From: Rhizomonospora bruguierae
Lineage (GTDB): Bacteria > Actinomycetota > Actinomycetes > Mycobacteriales > Micromonosporaceae
DNA: 64,000 nt
Direction: 5' to 3'
NCBI RefSeq assembly: GCF_018397995.1
Contig: NZ_BBQH01000029.1
Location: 1 to 64,000 of the forward strand
The position numbers and the translations under genes are program-made. Shown here in pieces: positions 35,561-45,168 of this stretch. Every line of letters starts with the position of its first letter. Within the stretch, counting starts at the first letter, position 1. Below the pieces are notes generated by a model, which searched no databases, was not told the DNA's origin, and saw only the letters and a program-made list of their open reading frames with translations.

Positions 35561-37099
35561 TCAGGCGGGCCTGCGGGGCAGCCGGACGCGCACACACGCG
35601 CCCCGCGGCTCGCCCGGCTCGTACCCGACCGTGCCGCCGTTGGCCTCGGCCAGGTGCCGTGCGATGTGGAGCCCCAGCCCGCCGCCGTGCGCGAACCGGT
35701 CGAACAGGCCGGCCAGCCGCTCCGGCGGGATGCCCGCGCCGTGGTCGCGGACCGTGATGACCACGCCCGCCCGGTCCTCCCGCGCCTCGACCCCGACCGG
35801 CGGCTCGCCGTGCCGGACCGCGTTCGCCAGCAGGTTGCGCAGGATCTGCGCCAGGTGGTCCCGGTCGACCAGCGCGTACAGGTCCCCGGCCACGCCGTTG
35901 TGGACCGGGGTGACCGGCTCGGGCAGCGCGTCGATGACCGACTGCGCCACCTCGGCCACCGGCACCGGCGCGGGCCGGGTGGTGACCTTGCCGGCGGCCA
36001 GCCGGAACAGCAGGGTGAGGTCGCGCATCATCGCGGCCAGCCGGCGGGTGTTCCGGTCGATCTTCGTGGCCAGTTCCCGCCGCGCGCCGTCCGGCAGCTC
36101 CGCCCAGTCGCTGACGAGCAGCTCGGCCAGGCTGGCGCTGGAGCTGAGCGGTTGGGACATCTGGTGCGAGACGTGGACCATCAGGTCGCTCGTGAGCGGG
36201 CCGGCCCGCTCCGGCGCGTCGGCCCGGGCGGCCTGCCCCTCCTTGGCGCACCGGTGCGAGCGGGCGAGGTCCCGCTCCGCGCGCACCCGGGCGAGCAGGG
36301 CCTCCTGGTGCGCGCCCTCGGCGTTGAGCCGCCGTACGGCGGCCCCGAAGACCCCGGCCAGCGCGAGCGCGGCCAGCACGGTGCCGGCGGCGATCGCGGT
36401 GGCCGGGTCAAGCAGGCCGGTCCGGGTGCCTGCGGCGCTCAGACCGGCGGCGGCGAACGGCAGGAGCAGCAGGGCGGGCGCGAGCCGGCGGGCCATCGCG
36501 GTACCCGGACCGCCGCCGGTGAAGGCACTGGCCGACCCGCGTTCGGTCCGCGCGAGCGTGGCGCCCACCGCGAGCACCAGCGCGCCGGCGGCCGTGGGCA
36601 GCGGCATGAGCAGCAGGGGTGCGCGGCGGTGCGGGTCGGCCGCGCCGAAGGCGAAGCCGGCGAACGCGACCAGCGCCACCGTGGCGGCGGCCGAACCGAG
36701 CGCGCCGGACAGGTGGCCCAGCCGGCCGGCTGGGCCGGCCAGGGCGGCGACGGCGCCGGTGGCGAGCAGCACGGCCAGCGAGCGGCCGAGGTTACGGGTG
36801 TCGCCGCCCGCCAGCACGCCGGCGACCGCGGTCACGAGCGCGGCCAGGGCGGCGGCCTGCCCGGCGAGGCGGCGGTACCGGCCGGGGTCACCGGGCGCGA
36901 GCAGGTACAGGGCGGTGCCGCCGAGGGTCAGAGCGAGCGTGCCGGCGGGTCCGGGCGCCGGGGGCCGGGCAGCGTCGGCCGCCGCCTGGTGCTTCTGCCA
37001 CCAGGCGCCGAGGACGAGCAGGCCGGCGGCGGCGATCGCCGCGCCCGCCGCGACGGCGAGCAGGGCGGATAGCCGGCGCGGCCGGTGGCCGAGTTCCAG
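35561..37099 (-). CDS. Membrane-bound sensor histidine kinase, probable CTG start
   Basis: About 512 aa if read from CTG 37099, which has AGGAGG 7 bp upstream. No ATG or GTG in frame lies near, and the next candidate is ATG 37321 deep in the divergent promoter region. The N-terminal half has about eight hydrophobic helices (LSALLAVAAGAAIAAAGLLV, later LLATGAVAALAGPAG). A linker helix follows, then the kinase core: H-box VHVSHQMSQPLSSSASLAEL (phosphoacceptor His), N-box LAQILRNLLANAVRHGEPP, and G-boxes DHGAGIPPERLAGLFDRF and GGGLGLHIARHLAEANGG. It is divergent from a receiver-only gene at 37382. Confidence 0.85.
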   Translation of the reverse strand: MELGHRPRRLSALLAVAAGAAIAAAGLLVLGAWWQKHQAAADAARPPAPGPAGTLALTLGGTALYLLAPGDPGRYRRLAGQAAALAALVTAVAGVLAGGDTRNLGRSLAVLLATGAVAALAGPAGRLGHLSGALGSAAATVALVAFAGFAFGAADPHRRAPLLLMPLPTAAGALVLAVGATLARTERGSASAFTGGGPGTAMARRLAPALLLLPFAAAGLSAAGTRTGLLDPATAIAAGTVLAALALAGVFGAAVRRLNAEGAHQEALLARVRAERDLARSHRCAKEGQAARADAPERAGPLTSDLMVHVSHQMSQPLSSSASLAELLVSDWAELPDGARRELATKIDRNTRRLAAMMRDLTLLFRLAAGKVTTRPAPVPVAEVAQSVIDALPEPVTPVHNGVAGDLYALVDRDHLAQILRNLLANAVRHGEPPVGVEAREDRAGVVITVRDHGAGIPPERLAGLFDRFAHGGGLGLHIARHLAEANGGTVGYEPGEPRGACVRVRLPRRPA

Positions 37100-37381
37100 C
37101 GCGGCCCCTCCTGAACCGGGGTAGGCGCCCCACCCTGAGCGCCTAAATCGGGGCGAAAGGAGCGTACCAGTCGATCCGAGGTCTGCTGTGGAGCCCCACC
37201 GCGCCGCGGCGCTGCGCACCGGTGGTACCCGAGGGATGGTGGGGCCGGGCCCGTCCCGACCGGCAAGGCGCGATAGGCCGCACATACCACAGTGATCCCC
37301 TCGTACCCGGCTAATCCGCAATTTGCCCGCGAATCCTCATGATCCGCTCTAGCCTCGGAGTCGTCGGGAAGGAGGGTCGGG

Positions 37382-37765
37382 ATGATCGAGGCGGCGACCC
37401 GGGCCACCGTGCTGCTGGTGGACGACGAGGAGGACCTGCGCGAGGCGATGCGCCGGATGCTCGAGCGGCGGGGCTTCGCGACCCTGCAGGCCGCCGGGCC
37501 GGACCAGGCGGTGTCGCTCGCGGCCAGCCACGCCGGCCGGATCGACCTGCTGCTGACCGACCTCGGCCTGGCCGGCCGCAGCGGCGGGGACCTGGCCCGT
37601 TCGGTGACCGGCCTGAGCCCGCAGACCCGGATCCTGTTCGTCTCGGGGCTGCCCCGGGAGGTGGCCGTCGACAAGGGACTGGTCGGCGTCGACGCCCGCC
37701 TGCTGGAAAAGCCGTTCACGTCGCAGGCGCTGGTCGCCGCGGTGGCCGAATCGCTGGCCGGATGA
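37382..37765 (+). CDS. Stand-alone receiver-domain protein
   Basis: 127 aa, ATG after GGAAGGAGGG. It is a complete CheY-like receiver with the acidic pair in VLLVDDEEDLREAM, the phosphoacceptor Asp in LLLTDLGLAGRSGG, the Ser in ILFVSGLPRE and the Lys in LLEKPFTSQAL. There is no output domain, so it acts as a phosphate shuttle or binds a partner. Receivers of this kind are usually paired with hybrid-like kinases. It lies between two kinase genes, one divergent and one convergent. Confidence 0.92.
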   Translation: MIEAATRATVLLVDDEEDLREAMRRMLERRGFATLQAAGPDQAVSLAASHAGRIDLLLTDLGLAGRSGGDLARSVTGLSPQTRILFVSGLPREVAVDKGLVGVDARLLEKPFTSQALVAAVAESLAG

Positions 37766-37772
37766 GCGGCCG

Positions 37773-38585
37773 CTAGGCGTCCGCCCCGGGCTCCGGCGCC
37801 TCCGCCCCGGGCTCCGGCTCCTCGTCGGCGGCCGGGATCAGCACGCTGACCGTGCTGCCCTGCCCCGGCATCGAGGCGATCCGCGTGTGCCCGCCCGCCT
37901 GGGCGACGATCCCGTGCACGGTGGCGAGGCCGAGCCCGGTCCCCTCGCCCCTGGGTTTGGTGGTGTAGAACGGCTCGAACGCCCGGCTGACCACCTCGGG
38001 CCGCATGCCGACGCCCGTGTCGCTGACCCGGAGCAGCACGTACCGCCCGGGCGGGACGGGGTCCGCGTCGCCGGCCACCCGGTTGCCGGTGGAGATGGTC
38101 AGCGTCCCGCCGGAGGGCATCGCGTCCCGCGCGTTCACCGCCAGGTTCACCAGAACCTGTTCGAGCTGCCCCGGGTCCGCCTTGACCAGCCACAGCCCCT
38201 CGGCGGGCGCGGTGGTGAGCCGCACCCGCTCCCCGATCGCGCGGGTGAGCAGGGCCCGTACGCCGGCGACGACCCGGTTGAGGTCCAGCACCTCGGGGTG
38301 GACCACCTCCTGCCGGCCGAACGCGAGCAACCGGTGGGTCAGCGCGATGGCCCGGTGCGCCGCGCGCTCGATCTGGGCCACGTCCCGGGCGACCGGCAGC
38401 CACCGGTCCGGGTCCTCGCGCTCGGCGTCGGCGATCTCCTCGGCGACGAACGCCGTGTAGTTCAGGATCACGGCGAGCAGGTTGTTGTAGTCGTGTGCCA
38501 CCGCGCCCGCGAGCTGGCTCAGGCTCTCCAGCCGCCGGGGCCGCTCCGGCCGGGGGCACGGCCGTTCCCGTTCGACCTGCGCCAT
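37773..38585 (-). CDS. Soluble sensor histidine kinase, PAS-less, NtrB/hybrid-type core
   Basis: 270 aa from ATG 38585, whose ATG overlaps the stop (TGATG) of a short upstream ORF. The protein is almost only a kinase core. The H-box ESLSQLAGAVAHDYNNLLAV (AHDYNNLL, the NtrB/RcsC-like class) is followed by the N-box DPGQLEQVLVNLAVNARDAM and the G-boxes RVSDTGVGMRPEVVSRAFEP and GEGTGLGLATVHGIVAQAGG. No sensor domain is present, so the signal must come from a partner. The H-box class is the one that usually pairs with receivers like the 37382 protein. The stops of the two genes are 7 bp apart. Confidence 0.9.
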   Translation of the reverse strand: MAQVERERPCPRPERPRRLESLSQLAGAVAHDYNNLLAVILNYTAFVAEEIADAEREDPDRWLPVARDVAQIERAAHRAIALTHRLLAFGRQEVVHPEVLDLNRVVAGVRALLTRAIGERVRLTTAPAEGLWLVKADPGQLEQVLVNLAVNARDAMPSGGTLTISTGNRVAGDADPVPPGRYVLLRVSDTGVGMRPEVVSRAFEPFYTTKPRGEGTGLGLATVHGIVAQAGGHTRIASMPGQGSTVSVLIPAADEEPEPGAEAPEPGADA

Positions 38586-38755
38586 CAGCCGTTCCCGTTC
38601 GGCCTGCCCGGCCCGCCGAACTGCGCGTTGGCCAGCGCGATCGTGCCGCCCGCCGTGATTGCGGCGGTCGCGTCCGGTGGCAAGTTCCGCGCCAACGCCC
38701 ACCGCCCCACGAGAAATTGACCGTCCGGATGGCGATTCTCGCATGCAAAGCCCAT
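38585..38755 (-). CDS. Small ORF translationally coupled to the kinase (56 aa)
   Basis: ATG 38755 gives 56 codons (MGFACENRHPDGQFLVGRWA, ending GPGRPNGNG) whose TGA overlaps the kinase ATG as TGATG. Such overlap is a strong sign of coupled translation. The ribosome site ahead of it is poor, and I recognise no family. It could also be a relic of a lost N-terminal sensor domain of the kinase. Confidence 0.35.
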   Translation of the reverse strand: MGFACENRHPDGQFLVGRWALARNLPPDATAAITAGGTIALANAQFGGPGRPNGNG

Positions 38756-38908
38756 AATTCCGGGTAATCTTCGCCATTCGCCACGCGGTCGCTCGCGTCG
38801 TGGGCGATGGCACCCCGACCGCACCTGTTCGGCCGGTCCCGCCGCACTCCGCGTACCGGACCGTCGATTCCGGGCGGTCGACCGTGGCCGTCCGGAGGGG
38901 GAACGGTC
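38586..38908. other. Divergent gap between kinase and GH26-like gene
   Basis: 323 bp. Apart from the small coupled ORF (to 38755) I see no gene. The part around 38715-38785 is more AT-rich than its surroundings (AAATTGACCG, CATAATTCCGGGTAATC), as expected for the promoters of the two divergent genes. The last 20 bp hold the GGAGGGGG ribosome site of the hydrolase. Confidence 0.5.
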
Positions 38909-40066
38909 TTGACTCGCGCTCGCCGGTGGACGGCGGCCGGACTGGCCGCGGTCACTGCCACACTGGGCGCCGGCACGGTCCTGCACGCCGTCCCCGCCGC
39001 GTGGCGCACCACGACGGCGCGGGTGGACCTCGGCGCGACCGGTGACCCATACCCGTCCCCGCCGCCCACGACCTCCCCGGCAACGACCGCGCCCGCCTCG
39101 CCGGCCCCCTCGCCGACCGGCTCCACCTGCACGGTGGACGCGAAGCTCGTACCCTCCTGCAACCTGCTGTGGGGAGCGGCCGCCGGCGGGTTCGGCAGCG
39201 TCCCGCGGGACCGGGCGCTGCGGGACTGGGAGGTGCTCAGCGGCCGCGCCGCGACCATCTTCCACGCCTACCACCGGGGCGACGAGCTGTTCCCGACGAA
39301 GGCCGAGATCGCGATGGCCCGGGACGCCGCGAACCCGCGCGTGCTGATGCTGAACTGGAAGGTCGCCAACGGCAGTACCTGGGCCGGGGTGGCCGCCGGG
39401 GAGCAGGACGCCCGGATCGACCGCTGGGCCGCCCACGTCAGGGCGAACTTCCCGGAGACGTTCTTCCTCGTGCCGCACCACGAGCCGGAGAACGACGTGG
39501 TGCCCGCCGCCGGGTCCGGCATGACCGCGACGGACTACGCCGCCATGTACCGGCACGTCGTCACCAGGCTGCGCGCGGCGGGGCTGACCAACGTGGTCAC
39601 GGTGCTCGCCTACCTGGGCAACGAGAAGTGGCTCGGGCAGGGCTGGTGGCCGGACTTGTACCCCGGTGACTCCTACGTGGACTGGATCGGCCTGGACTCG
39701 TACGTCAGCGTCCAGCCCGGCGCCTACCACTACGGCGCCTTCGCCGACCTGCTGGACCGCAAGGGCGCCGGCACCGGCAACCTCGGCTTCTACGCCTGGG
39801 CCACGAGCCGGCATCCGGACAAGCCGATCATCGTGGCCGAGTGGGGCGCGTACCACCCGGTCGCCACGGTGCTCGACAAGGCGCTGGTGTACGGCGGCGT
39901 CGCGGCGGAGCTGCGGAAGCGCCCGGCGATCAAGGGAATCGTGTACTTCGACACCAAGGCCGACGGCGCCGGCGACCGGGACATCAGCATCGACAGCAGC
40001 GCCACCGCCCTGGCGGCGTTCCGCCGGCTCGCCGCCGACCCGATGTTCACGGTTACCCTGAAGTAG
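38909..40066 (+). CDS. Secreted GH26-like glycoside hydrolase
   Basis: 385 aa from TTG 38909, which follows GGAGGGGG by 7 bp; an ATG at 38807 has no such site. A signal sequence (RWTAAGLAAVTATLGAGTVL) and a Pro/Thr/Ser linker (PSPPPTTSPATTAPASPAPS) precede a TIM barrel. Landmarks are LLWGAAAGGFGSVP, FFLVPHHEPENDVV (acid/base Glu) and PIIVAEWGAYHPV (nucleophile Glu), the two-strand spacing of GH26 and clan GH-A. GH26 members act on mannan, xylan or mixed-linkage glucans. It fits with the nearby cellulase as part of plant-polymer breakdown. Confidence 0.85.
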   Translation: MTRARRWTAAGLAAVTATLGAGTVLHAVPAAWRTTTARVDLGATGDPYPSPPPTTSPATTAPASPAPSPTGSTCTVDAKLVPSCNLLWGAAAGGFGSVPRDRALRDWEVLSGRAATIFHAYHRGDELFPTKAEIAMARDAANPRVLMLNWKVANGSTWAGVAAGEQDARIDRWAAHVRANFPETFFLVPHHEPENDVVPAAGSGMTATDYAAMYRHVVTRLRAAGLTNVVTVLAYLGNEKWLGQGWWPDLYPGDSYVDWIGLDSYVSVQPGAYHYGAFADLLDRKGAGTGNLGFYAWATSRHPDKPIIVAEWGAYHPVATVLDKALVYGGVAAELRKRPAIKGIVYFDTKADGAGDRDISIDSSATALAAFRRLAADPMFTVTLK

Positions 40067-40115
40067 CGGCGCCGAAAGAGCGTTCCCACCCCTCCGGCGG
40101 GCCTGCCGGCCCCGT

Positions 40116-40883
40116 TCAGGGGGCCCCTGCCGCGGTGCCCGGGTAGGGCACGGTCACCTCGCCCAGGCGCCACCGGCGCGGGCCGTCCACCACCGGCCAG
40201 CCCGCGTCCCGCAGCGCCGCCACCGCCCGCTGCCATCGCTGGCGCGGCCCGAACGCGGCGTACGGGACCGCGTCCCGCCAGGCGCCGTCGAGCGCCCGGA
40301 TCAGCGCGTGCACCGGCTCGCCCGGCACGTTGCGGTGGATCAGCGACTTGGGCAGCCGCTCGGCCAGCTCGGCCGGGGAGTCCAGGGTGGACAGCCGGGC
40401 GGCGAGGGTCAGCGTGCGCGGCCCGGCCGCGTCCAGCAGCACCCAGCAGGCCAGCCGGCCCACCTCGTCGCAGGTGCCCTCGACCACCGCGCCGCCGGGT
40501 GCCAGGCCGCCGGTCATCGCCGCCCACGCGTCCGGCACCGCCGGTTCGTCGTACTGGCGCAGCACGTTGAACGCGCGGACCAGCACCGGGCGCAGCCCGG
40601 CCAGTTCGAAGCCGCCCCGGGCGAAGGTGAGGGCGGGTGGGTCGGCGGCCGGCTCGGCGGCGGCCACCCGCTCGGGGTCGATCTCCAGGCCGACCACCCG
40701 CACGTCCGGCCGGACCGCGGCCAGCCGGGCCCGCAGTTCGACCGCCGTGACCGGGGTGGCCCCGAAGCCCAGGTCCACGACCAGCGGGTCGGCGGCGGCG
40801 CGGAGCCGGCCCGCGCAGGTGGCGACCAGCCATCGGTCCACCCGGCGCAGCCGGTTCGGGTGCGTGGTACCGCGGGTCACCAT
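40116..40883 (-). CDS. Class I SAM-dependent methyltransferase-like protein
   Basis: 255 aa from ATG 40883 (VTRGTTHPNRLRRVDRWLVA). A GTG seven codons earlier at 40904 overlaps the SDR stop as GTGA and is a plausible alternative. The SAM-binding start is ADPLVVDLGFGATPVTAVEL (motif I VDLGFGATP), followed by VRVVGLEIDPERVAAAEP. A long C-terminal part (LIHRNVPGEPVHALIRALDG) is shared by homologues in this family. The target is unknown. It lies downstream of, and is probably co-transcribed with, the SDR gene. Confidence 0.82.
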   Translation of the reverse strand: MVTRGTTHPNRLRRVDRWLVATCAGRLRAAADPLVVDLGFGATPVTAVELRARLAAVRPDVRVVGLEIDPERVAAAEPAADPPALTFARGGFELAGLRPVLVRAFNVLRQYDEPAVPDAWAAMTGGLAPGGAVVEGTCDEVGRLACWVLLDAAGPRTLTLAARLSTLDSPAELAERLPKSLIHRNVPGEPVHALIRALDGAWRDAVPYAAFGPRQRWQRAVAALRDAGWPVVDGPRRWRLGEVTVPYPGTAAGAP

Positions 40884-40900
40884 GCCCCGCGGCCGGCCGG

Positions 40901-41677
40901 TCACGGGGTGACCCGGTGCACCTTGTGCTGGGCGGCCTGGGCCAGCGGCCGGACCACGAGCCGGTCCACGTTCACGTGGTGCGGGCGGGTGGCGCACCAG
41001 GCGACGCAGTCCGCGATGTCCTCGGCGGTCAGCGGCTCGGCCACGCCCGCGTAGACGCCCGCCGCCCGCTCCGCGTCCCCGCCGAACCGCACCAGCCCGA
41101 ACTCCTCGGTCCGCACCATGCCTGGGTCGATCTCGACCACCCGGACCGGCTGGCCGCACAGTTCCAGGCGCAGCGTCTCGGCCAGCGCGGTCTGGGCGTG
41201 CTTGGCGGCCGCGTAGCCGCCGCCGCCCTCGTACACGATGAGGCCGGCGGTGGAGGAGAGCACGATCACCGTGCCGGCGCCCGACCGCTCCAGCGCCGGC
41301 AGCAGCGCCTGGGTGACCCGCAGGGTGCCCAGCACGTTCACGTCGTACATCCACTGCCAGTCGGCGACCGGGCCGGTCGCGACCGGGTCCAGCCCGCGGG
41401 CGCCGCCGGCGTTGTTCACCAGCAGCGTGACCGGCGCGGCGAGCCCGGCCACGGCGGCGGCCAGCCCCGCCACGGAGGCGTCCGAGGTCACGTCGCAGGG
41501 CACCGCGGTCGCCCGCCCGCCCGACATCATGATCTCCTTGACGAGCGCCTCGAGCCGGTCCGCCCGGCGGGCGGCGGCGACCACGTGGAAACCTTCGGCG
41601 GCCAGTCGGCGGGCGGTGGCGGCGCCGATACCGCTGGAGGCGCCGGTGACGACGGCGACGGACGCGACGGATGCCAT
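40901..41677 (-). CDS. Short-chain dehydrogenase/reductase
   Basis: 258 aa from ATG 41677. Classical SDR motifs are AVVTGASSGIGAATARRLAA (TGxxxGIG, NADP-type), LLVNNAGGARGL (NNAG), VIVLSSTAGLIV (catalytic Ser), GYAAAKHAQTALAETLRLEL (YxxxK) and DPGMVRTEEF. Substrate unknown. In mycobacteria an SDR (Rv0484c) lies on the opposite strand just before mshA, and this gene keeps that position. Confidence 0.92.
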   Translation of the reverse strand: MASVASVAVVTGASSGIGAATARRLAAEGFHVVAAARRADRLEALVKEIMMSGGRATAVPCDVTSDASVAGLAAAVAGLAAPVTLLVNNAGGARGLDPVATGPVADWQWMYDVNVLGTLRVTQALLPALERSGAGTVIVLSSTAGLIVYEGGGGYAAAKHAQTALAETLRLELCGQPVRVVEIDPGMVRTEEFGLVRFGGDAERAAGVYAGVAEPLTAEDIADCVAWCATRPHHVNVDRLVVRPLAQAAQHKVHRVTP

Positions 41678-41814
41678 GCCGCGATCCTCGCGCACGGCAC
41701 CGAGCGGGGGCAAACCGCGCCCCGGGCGTTCGAGCGCGCCCCGGTCGGGGAAGATGAACGGCGGTCGCTCGGTTGTTGCAGAGGCGTTTCGTCACCGTCG
41801 AAGGGAGCACCGAG

Positions 41815-43170
41815 GTGGAGCCGCAGTATCCGAGCGGACCCGCTTGGCCGACGCCGAGGCGCATCGCGACCCTCTCGGTGCACACCTCCCCCCTGCACCA
41901 GCCGGGCACCGGGGACGCCGGCGGGATGAACGTGTACATCGTCGAGGTGGCCCGGCGGCTCGCGGCGGCCGGCGTCGAGGTGGAGATCTTCACCCGGGCC
42001 ACGGCCAGCGACCTGCCGCCCGCGGTCGAGATGGCGCCCGGGGTCACTGTGCGGCACGTCACATCCGGACCGTTCGAGGGGCTGGCGAAGGAGGAGCTGC
42101 CGGCGCAGATGTGCGCGTTCACCACGGGCGTGCTGCGCGCCGAGGCGGCCCGCGCCCCCGGCTGGTACGACCTGGTCCACTCGCACTACTGGCTCAGCGG
42201 GCAGGTGGGCTGGCTGGCGAAGGAGCGCTGGGGGGTGCCGCTGGTGCACACCGCGCACACCCTCGCGAAGGTCAAGAACGCCCAGCTCGCGGCCGGCGAC
42301 CGGCCGGAGCCGAAGGCCCGGGTGGTCGGCGAGGAGCAGGTGATCGCCGAGGCGGACCGGCTGGTCGCCAACACCCCGGCCGAGGCGCGGGACCTGACCG
42401 ACCGGTACGCCGCCGCCCCGGAGCGGGTCGCGGTCGTCGAGCCGGGTGTGGACCTGGAGCGATTCCGCCCCGCCGAGCCCGGCCGGGTGGAGGCGGGCCG
42501 GCTCGCCGGCCGGCGCCGGCTGGGCCTGCCCGAGCGTGGCCACGTGGTCGCGTTCGTCGGCCGGATCCAGCCGCTGAAGGCGCCGGACGTGCTGCTGCGC
42601 GCGGTCGCCGAGTTGTGGTCCCGGCAGCCCGAGGTGGCCGCCCGGCTGACCGTGGCGGTCGTCGGTGGCCCCAGCGGCAGCGGTCTGGACAAGCCGCACG
42701 CGCTGATGGAACTGGCCGCCTCACTCGGCATCACCGGCGCGGTGCGGTTCCTGCCGCCCCAGTCCGGCGACGACCTGGCCGCCGTGTACCGGGCCGCTGA
42801 CCTGGTGGCGGTGCCCTCGTACAACGAGTCCTTCGGGCTGGTGGCGCTGGAGGCGCAGGCGTGCGGGACGCCGGTGGTGGCGGCCGCGGTCGGCGGCCTG
42901 GCGACCGCGGTGCGCGACGGCGGCAGCGGTGTGCTGATCGACGGCCACGCCCCCCAGGACTGGGCCCGGGTGTTGGGCCGGCTGCTCGCCTCGCCCGGGC
43001 GGCGCGCGCAACTGGCCCGGGGCGCCGTGGCCCACGCCCGCCACTTCTCCTGGGACCGCACGGCCGCCGGCCTGCTCGGCGTGTACCGGGGTGCGGTCGC
43101 CGAGTACCGGGCCCGGGTCGCCGCCGAGCTGGCCGGCGAGGCCGCCGCCCTGGGGGCCGGTGCCTGGTGA
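41815..43170 (+). CDS. mshA: D-inositol-3-phosphate glycosyltransferase MshA
   Basis: 451 aa from GTG 41815, with AAGGGAG nearby. MshA joins GlcNAc from UDP-GlcNAc to 1L-myo-inositol 1-phosphate, the first step of mycothiol synthesis. The N-terminal motif [20 protein letters not shown], including the GDAGGMNV loop that binds the acceptor phosphate, is diagnostic. GT-B fold landmarks are [20 protein letters not shown] and, in the GT4 C-terminal domain, [36 protein letters not shown] (the EX7E motif) and [14 protein letters not shown]. The next gene overlaps by 4 bp. Confidence 0.97.
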   Translation: MEPQYPSGPAWPTPRRIATLSVHTSPLHQPGTGDAGGMNVYIVEVARRLAAAGVEVEIFTRATASDLPPAVEMAPGVTVRHVTSGPFEGLAKEELPAQMCAFTTGVLRAEAARAPGWYDLVHSHYWLSGQVGWLAKERWGVPLVHTAHTLAKVKNAQLAAGDRPEPKARVVGEEQVIAEADRLVANTPAEARDLTDRYAAAPERVAVVEPGVDLERFRPAEPGRVEAGRLAGRRRLGLPERGHVVAFVGRIQPLKAPDVLLRAVAELWSRQPEVAARLTVAVVGGPSGSGLDKPHALMELAASLGITGAVRFLPPQSGDDLAAVYRAADLVAVPSYNESFGLVALEAQACGTPVVAAAVGGLATAVRDGGSGVLIDGHAPQDWARVLGRLLASPGRRAQLARGAVAHARHFSWDRTAAGLLGVYRGAVAEYRARVAAELAGEAAALGAGAW

Positions 43171-43673
43171 GCGTCAACGAACTGATTGAGCGGGTCTGCG
43201 CCGAGCGCGAGCTGCCCTGCGAGCGGACCGGCGAGAACTCGTACGCGGTCACGCTGCCCGGTACGCACAAGCTCAGGACGGTGTGCAACCTGATCGTCGG
43301 CGAGCACGCGCTGCGGGTCGAGGCGTTCGTGATGCGCCAGCCGGACGAGCGCCGCGAGGAGCTGTGGGCCTGGCTGCTGCGGCGCAATGCCCGCCTGTAC
43401 GGGGTCGCGTTCTCCATCGACGCCAACGGCGACGTGTACCTGACCGGCCGGGTCGGCCTGGCGGCGGTCACCGAGGAGGAGCTCGACCGGCTGCTCGGCG
43501 CGGTGCTCACCTACGCGGACGAGTCGTTCGACACGATGCTGGAGATCGGCTTCGGCGCGGCGATCCGGCGGGAGTGGGAGTGGCGGGTCAAGCGCGGCGA
43601 GTCGCTGGCGAACCTGCGGGCCTTCGCCCACCTGTTCCCCACCGGGTCCCCCGGGTCCGAACCTCCACAGTAG
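43167..43673 (+). CDS. YbjN-domain protein (Rv0487-like)
   Basis: 168 aa from GTG 43167, overlapping the mshA stop as GTGA. It is a single YbjN/type III secretion chaperone-like domain: [59 protein letters not shown]. In mycobacteria the same gene (Rv0487) follows mshA. The function is unknown; YbjN-fold proteins act as chaperone-like binding partners. Constant coupling with mshA suggests a supporting role in mycothiol formation. Confidence 0.88.
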   Translation: MSVNELIERVCAERELPCERTGENSYAVTLPGTHKLRTVCNLIVGEHALRVEAFVMRQPDERREELWAWLLRRNARLYGVAFSIDANGDVYLTGRVGLAAVTEEELDRLLGAVLTYADESFDTMLEIGFGAAIRREWEWRVKRGESLANLRAFAHLFPTGSPGSEPPQ

Positions 43674-43913
43674 ACATCTCGTGTGACCATCGTCGCAGGC
43701 TGTGACGGGCGAAACAGGGTAATCGGCTTGTCGGCGGCAGCGGTGCCGAATAACGTCATCGGCACCGCGCCGTGCTGGGAGGCGTTCGGGGGAACGGGTG
43801 GCACTTACGCCGTTGGGGGACGGCGCCACCTGACCGGCGGCGACAGCGGACGACGCTTACGGGGGTGAGTGTCGTCCGCGGCCGCCGGCTCGCGGCCCCT
43901 ATCGTTCTCGGTC

Positions 43914-45062
43914 ATGACGGGTGTGCTCGCCGGACTTTCCGTGGTCGAGTTGGCCGGCATCGGCCCGGCACCGTTCGCCGGCATGCTCCTGGCGGACCTG
44001 GGTGCCGATGTCCTGCGGGTGGACCGCGCCGGGCCGGCCGGCATCGGCCCCAGCGGCCGCGAGGATCTGCTCGGCCGGGGCAAGCGCTCGGCCGCCCTGG
44101 ATCTCAAGGACCCGCGCGCCACCGCCGCCGTGCGCGCCCTCGCCGCCCGGGCCGACGTGCTGATCGAGGGCTTCCGCCCGGGCGTCGCCGAGCGCCTCGG
44201 CGTCGGCCCCGCCGATCTGCACGCGGTCAACCCGGCCCTGGTCTACGGGCGGATGACCGGGTGGGGCCAGGCCGGCCCGCTGGCGCACACCGCCGGCCAC
44301 GACCTCACGTACCTGGCGCTGAGCGGGGTGCTGCACGCCATCGGCCCGGCGGGCGACCCGCCACCGCCGCCGCTGAACCTGCTCGGCGACTACGGCGGCG
44401 GGGGGTTGCTGCTGTTCGGCGGAGTCCTCGCGGCGCTGTGGCGGTCGGCGCGCACCGGCGCCGGCGCGGTCGTCGACGCGGCCGTCCTGGACGGGGCCGC
44501 GCTGCTGGCCACCCAGGTACACGGGTTGCTCCACGCCGGACTGTGGCGGGACGAGCGCGGCGCCAACCTGCTCGACGGCGGCGCGCCCTGGTACCGCACG
44601 TACCGCACCGCGGACGGCGGGTACCTCGCGGTCGGCCCGTTGGAGCCCCGGTTCTACGCGGAGTTCGCCACCCGTCTCGGCCTGCCGGACGACGCACCCG
44701 ACCAGTACGACACCGCCAACTGGCCGCGCCTGGCCGAACTGATCGGCGAGCGCGTCGCCACCCGCACCCGGGACGAGTGGGTGGCGGCGTTCGAGGGCGG
44801 CGACGCCTGCGTGGCGCCGGTCCTGAGCCTGACGGAGGCGCCCCGGCACCCGCACAACGCGGCGCGCGGCGTGTTCGTCGCACCCGACGGGGTGACCCAG
44901 CCCGCCCCGGCGCCCCGCTTCGACGGCGCGCCGCCGCGGGTCCCGGCGCTGCCCCCGCCGATGCCCGGTGAGCACACCCGGGCGGCGCTGACGGAGTGGG
45001 GCGTCCCCGACGTGGAGTCCCTCATCGCGGACGGTGTCGCCGTCCAACTCGGGGACGCCTGA
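43914..45062 (+). CDS. CaiB/BaiF family CoA-transferase or alpha-methylacyl-CoA racemase
   Basis: 382 aa, ATG 43914. Family III CoA-transferase features include [54 protein letters not shown], and [20 protein letters not shown]. The [10 protein letters not shown] segment, with His-Asp, matches the His/Asp catalytic pair of alpha-methylacyl-CoA racemase (Mcr). The racemase is thus more likely than a transferase. It would invert 2-methyl branched acyl-CoA during branched fatty-acid breakdown. A 240-bp gap precedes it, without an obvious site. Confidence 0.88.
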   Translation: MTGVLAGLSVVELAGIGPAPFAGMLLADLGADVLRVDRAGPAGIGPSGREDLLGRGKRSAALDLKDPRATAAVRALAARADVLIEGFRPGVAERLGVGPADLHAVNPALVYGRMTGWGQAGPLAHTAGHDLTYLALSGVLHAIGPAGDPPPPPLNLLGDYGGGGLLLFGGVLAALWRSARTGAGAVVDAAVLDGAALLATQVHGLLHAGLWRDERGANLLDGGAPWYRTYRTADGGYLAVGPLEPRFYAEFATRLGLPDDAPDQYDTANWPRLAELIGERVATRTRDEWVAAFEGGDACVAPVLSLTEAPRHPHNAARGVFVAPDGVTQPAPAPRFDGAPPRVPALPPPMPGEHTRAALTEWGVPDVESLIADGVAVQLGDA

Positions 45063-45168
45063 GGGCGGGGCCCGGCCGGCGGCCCGGAGCGCCCGCACCG
45101 ATTTCCACGTGGTGGTCGTCACCGTGGGTGCGGCGCGGCGGAGCGCCGGTTCCGGCAGGATGGGTGGC

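Noticed and set aside
37100-37321. Extension of the membrane kinase to ATG 37321
   Set aside because: The added 74 residues are not hydrophobic or domain-like, cross the promoter region of the divergent receiver gene, and lack a ribosome site; AGGAGG lies before CTG 37099.
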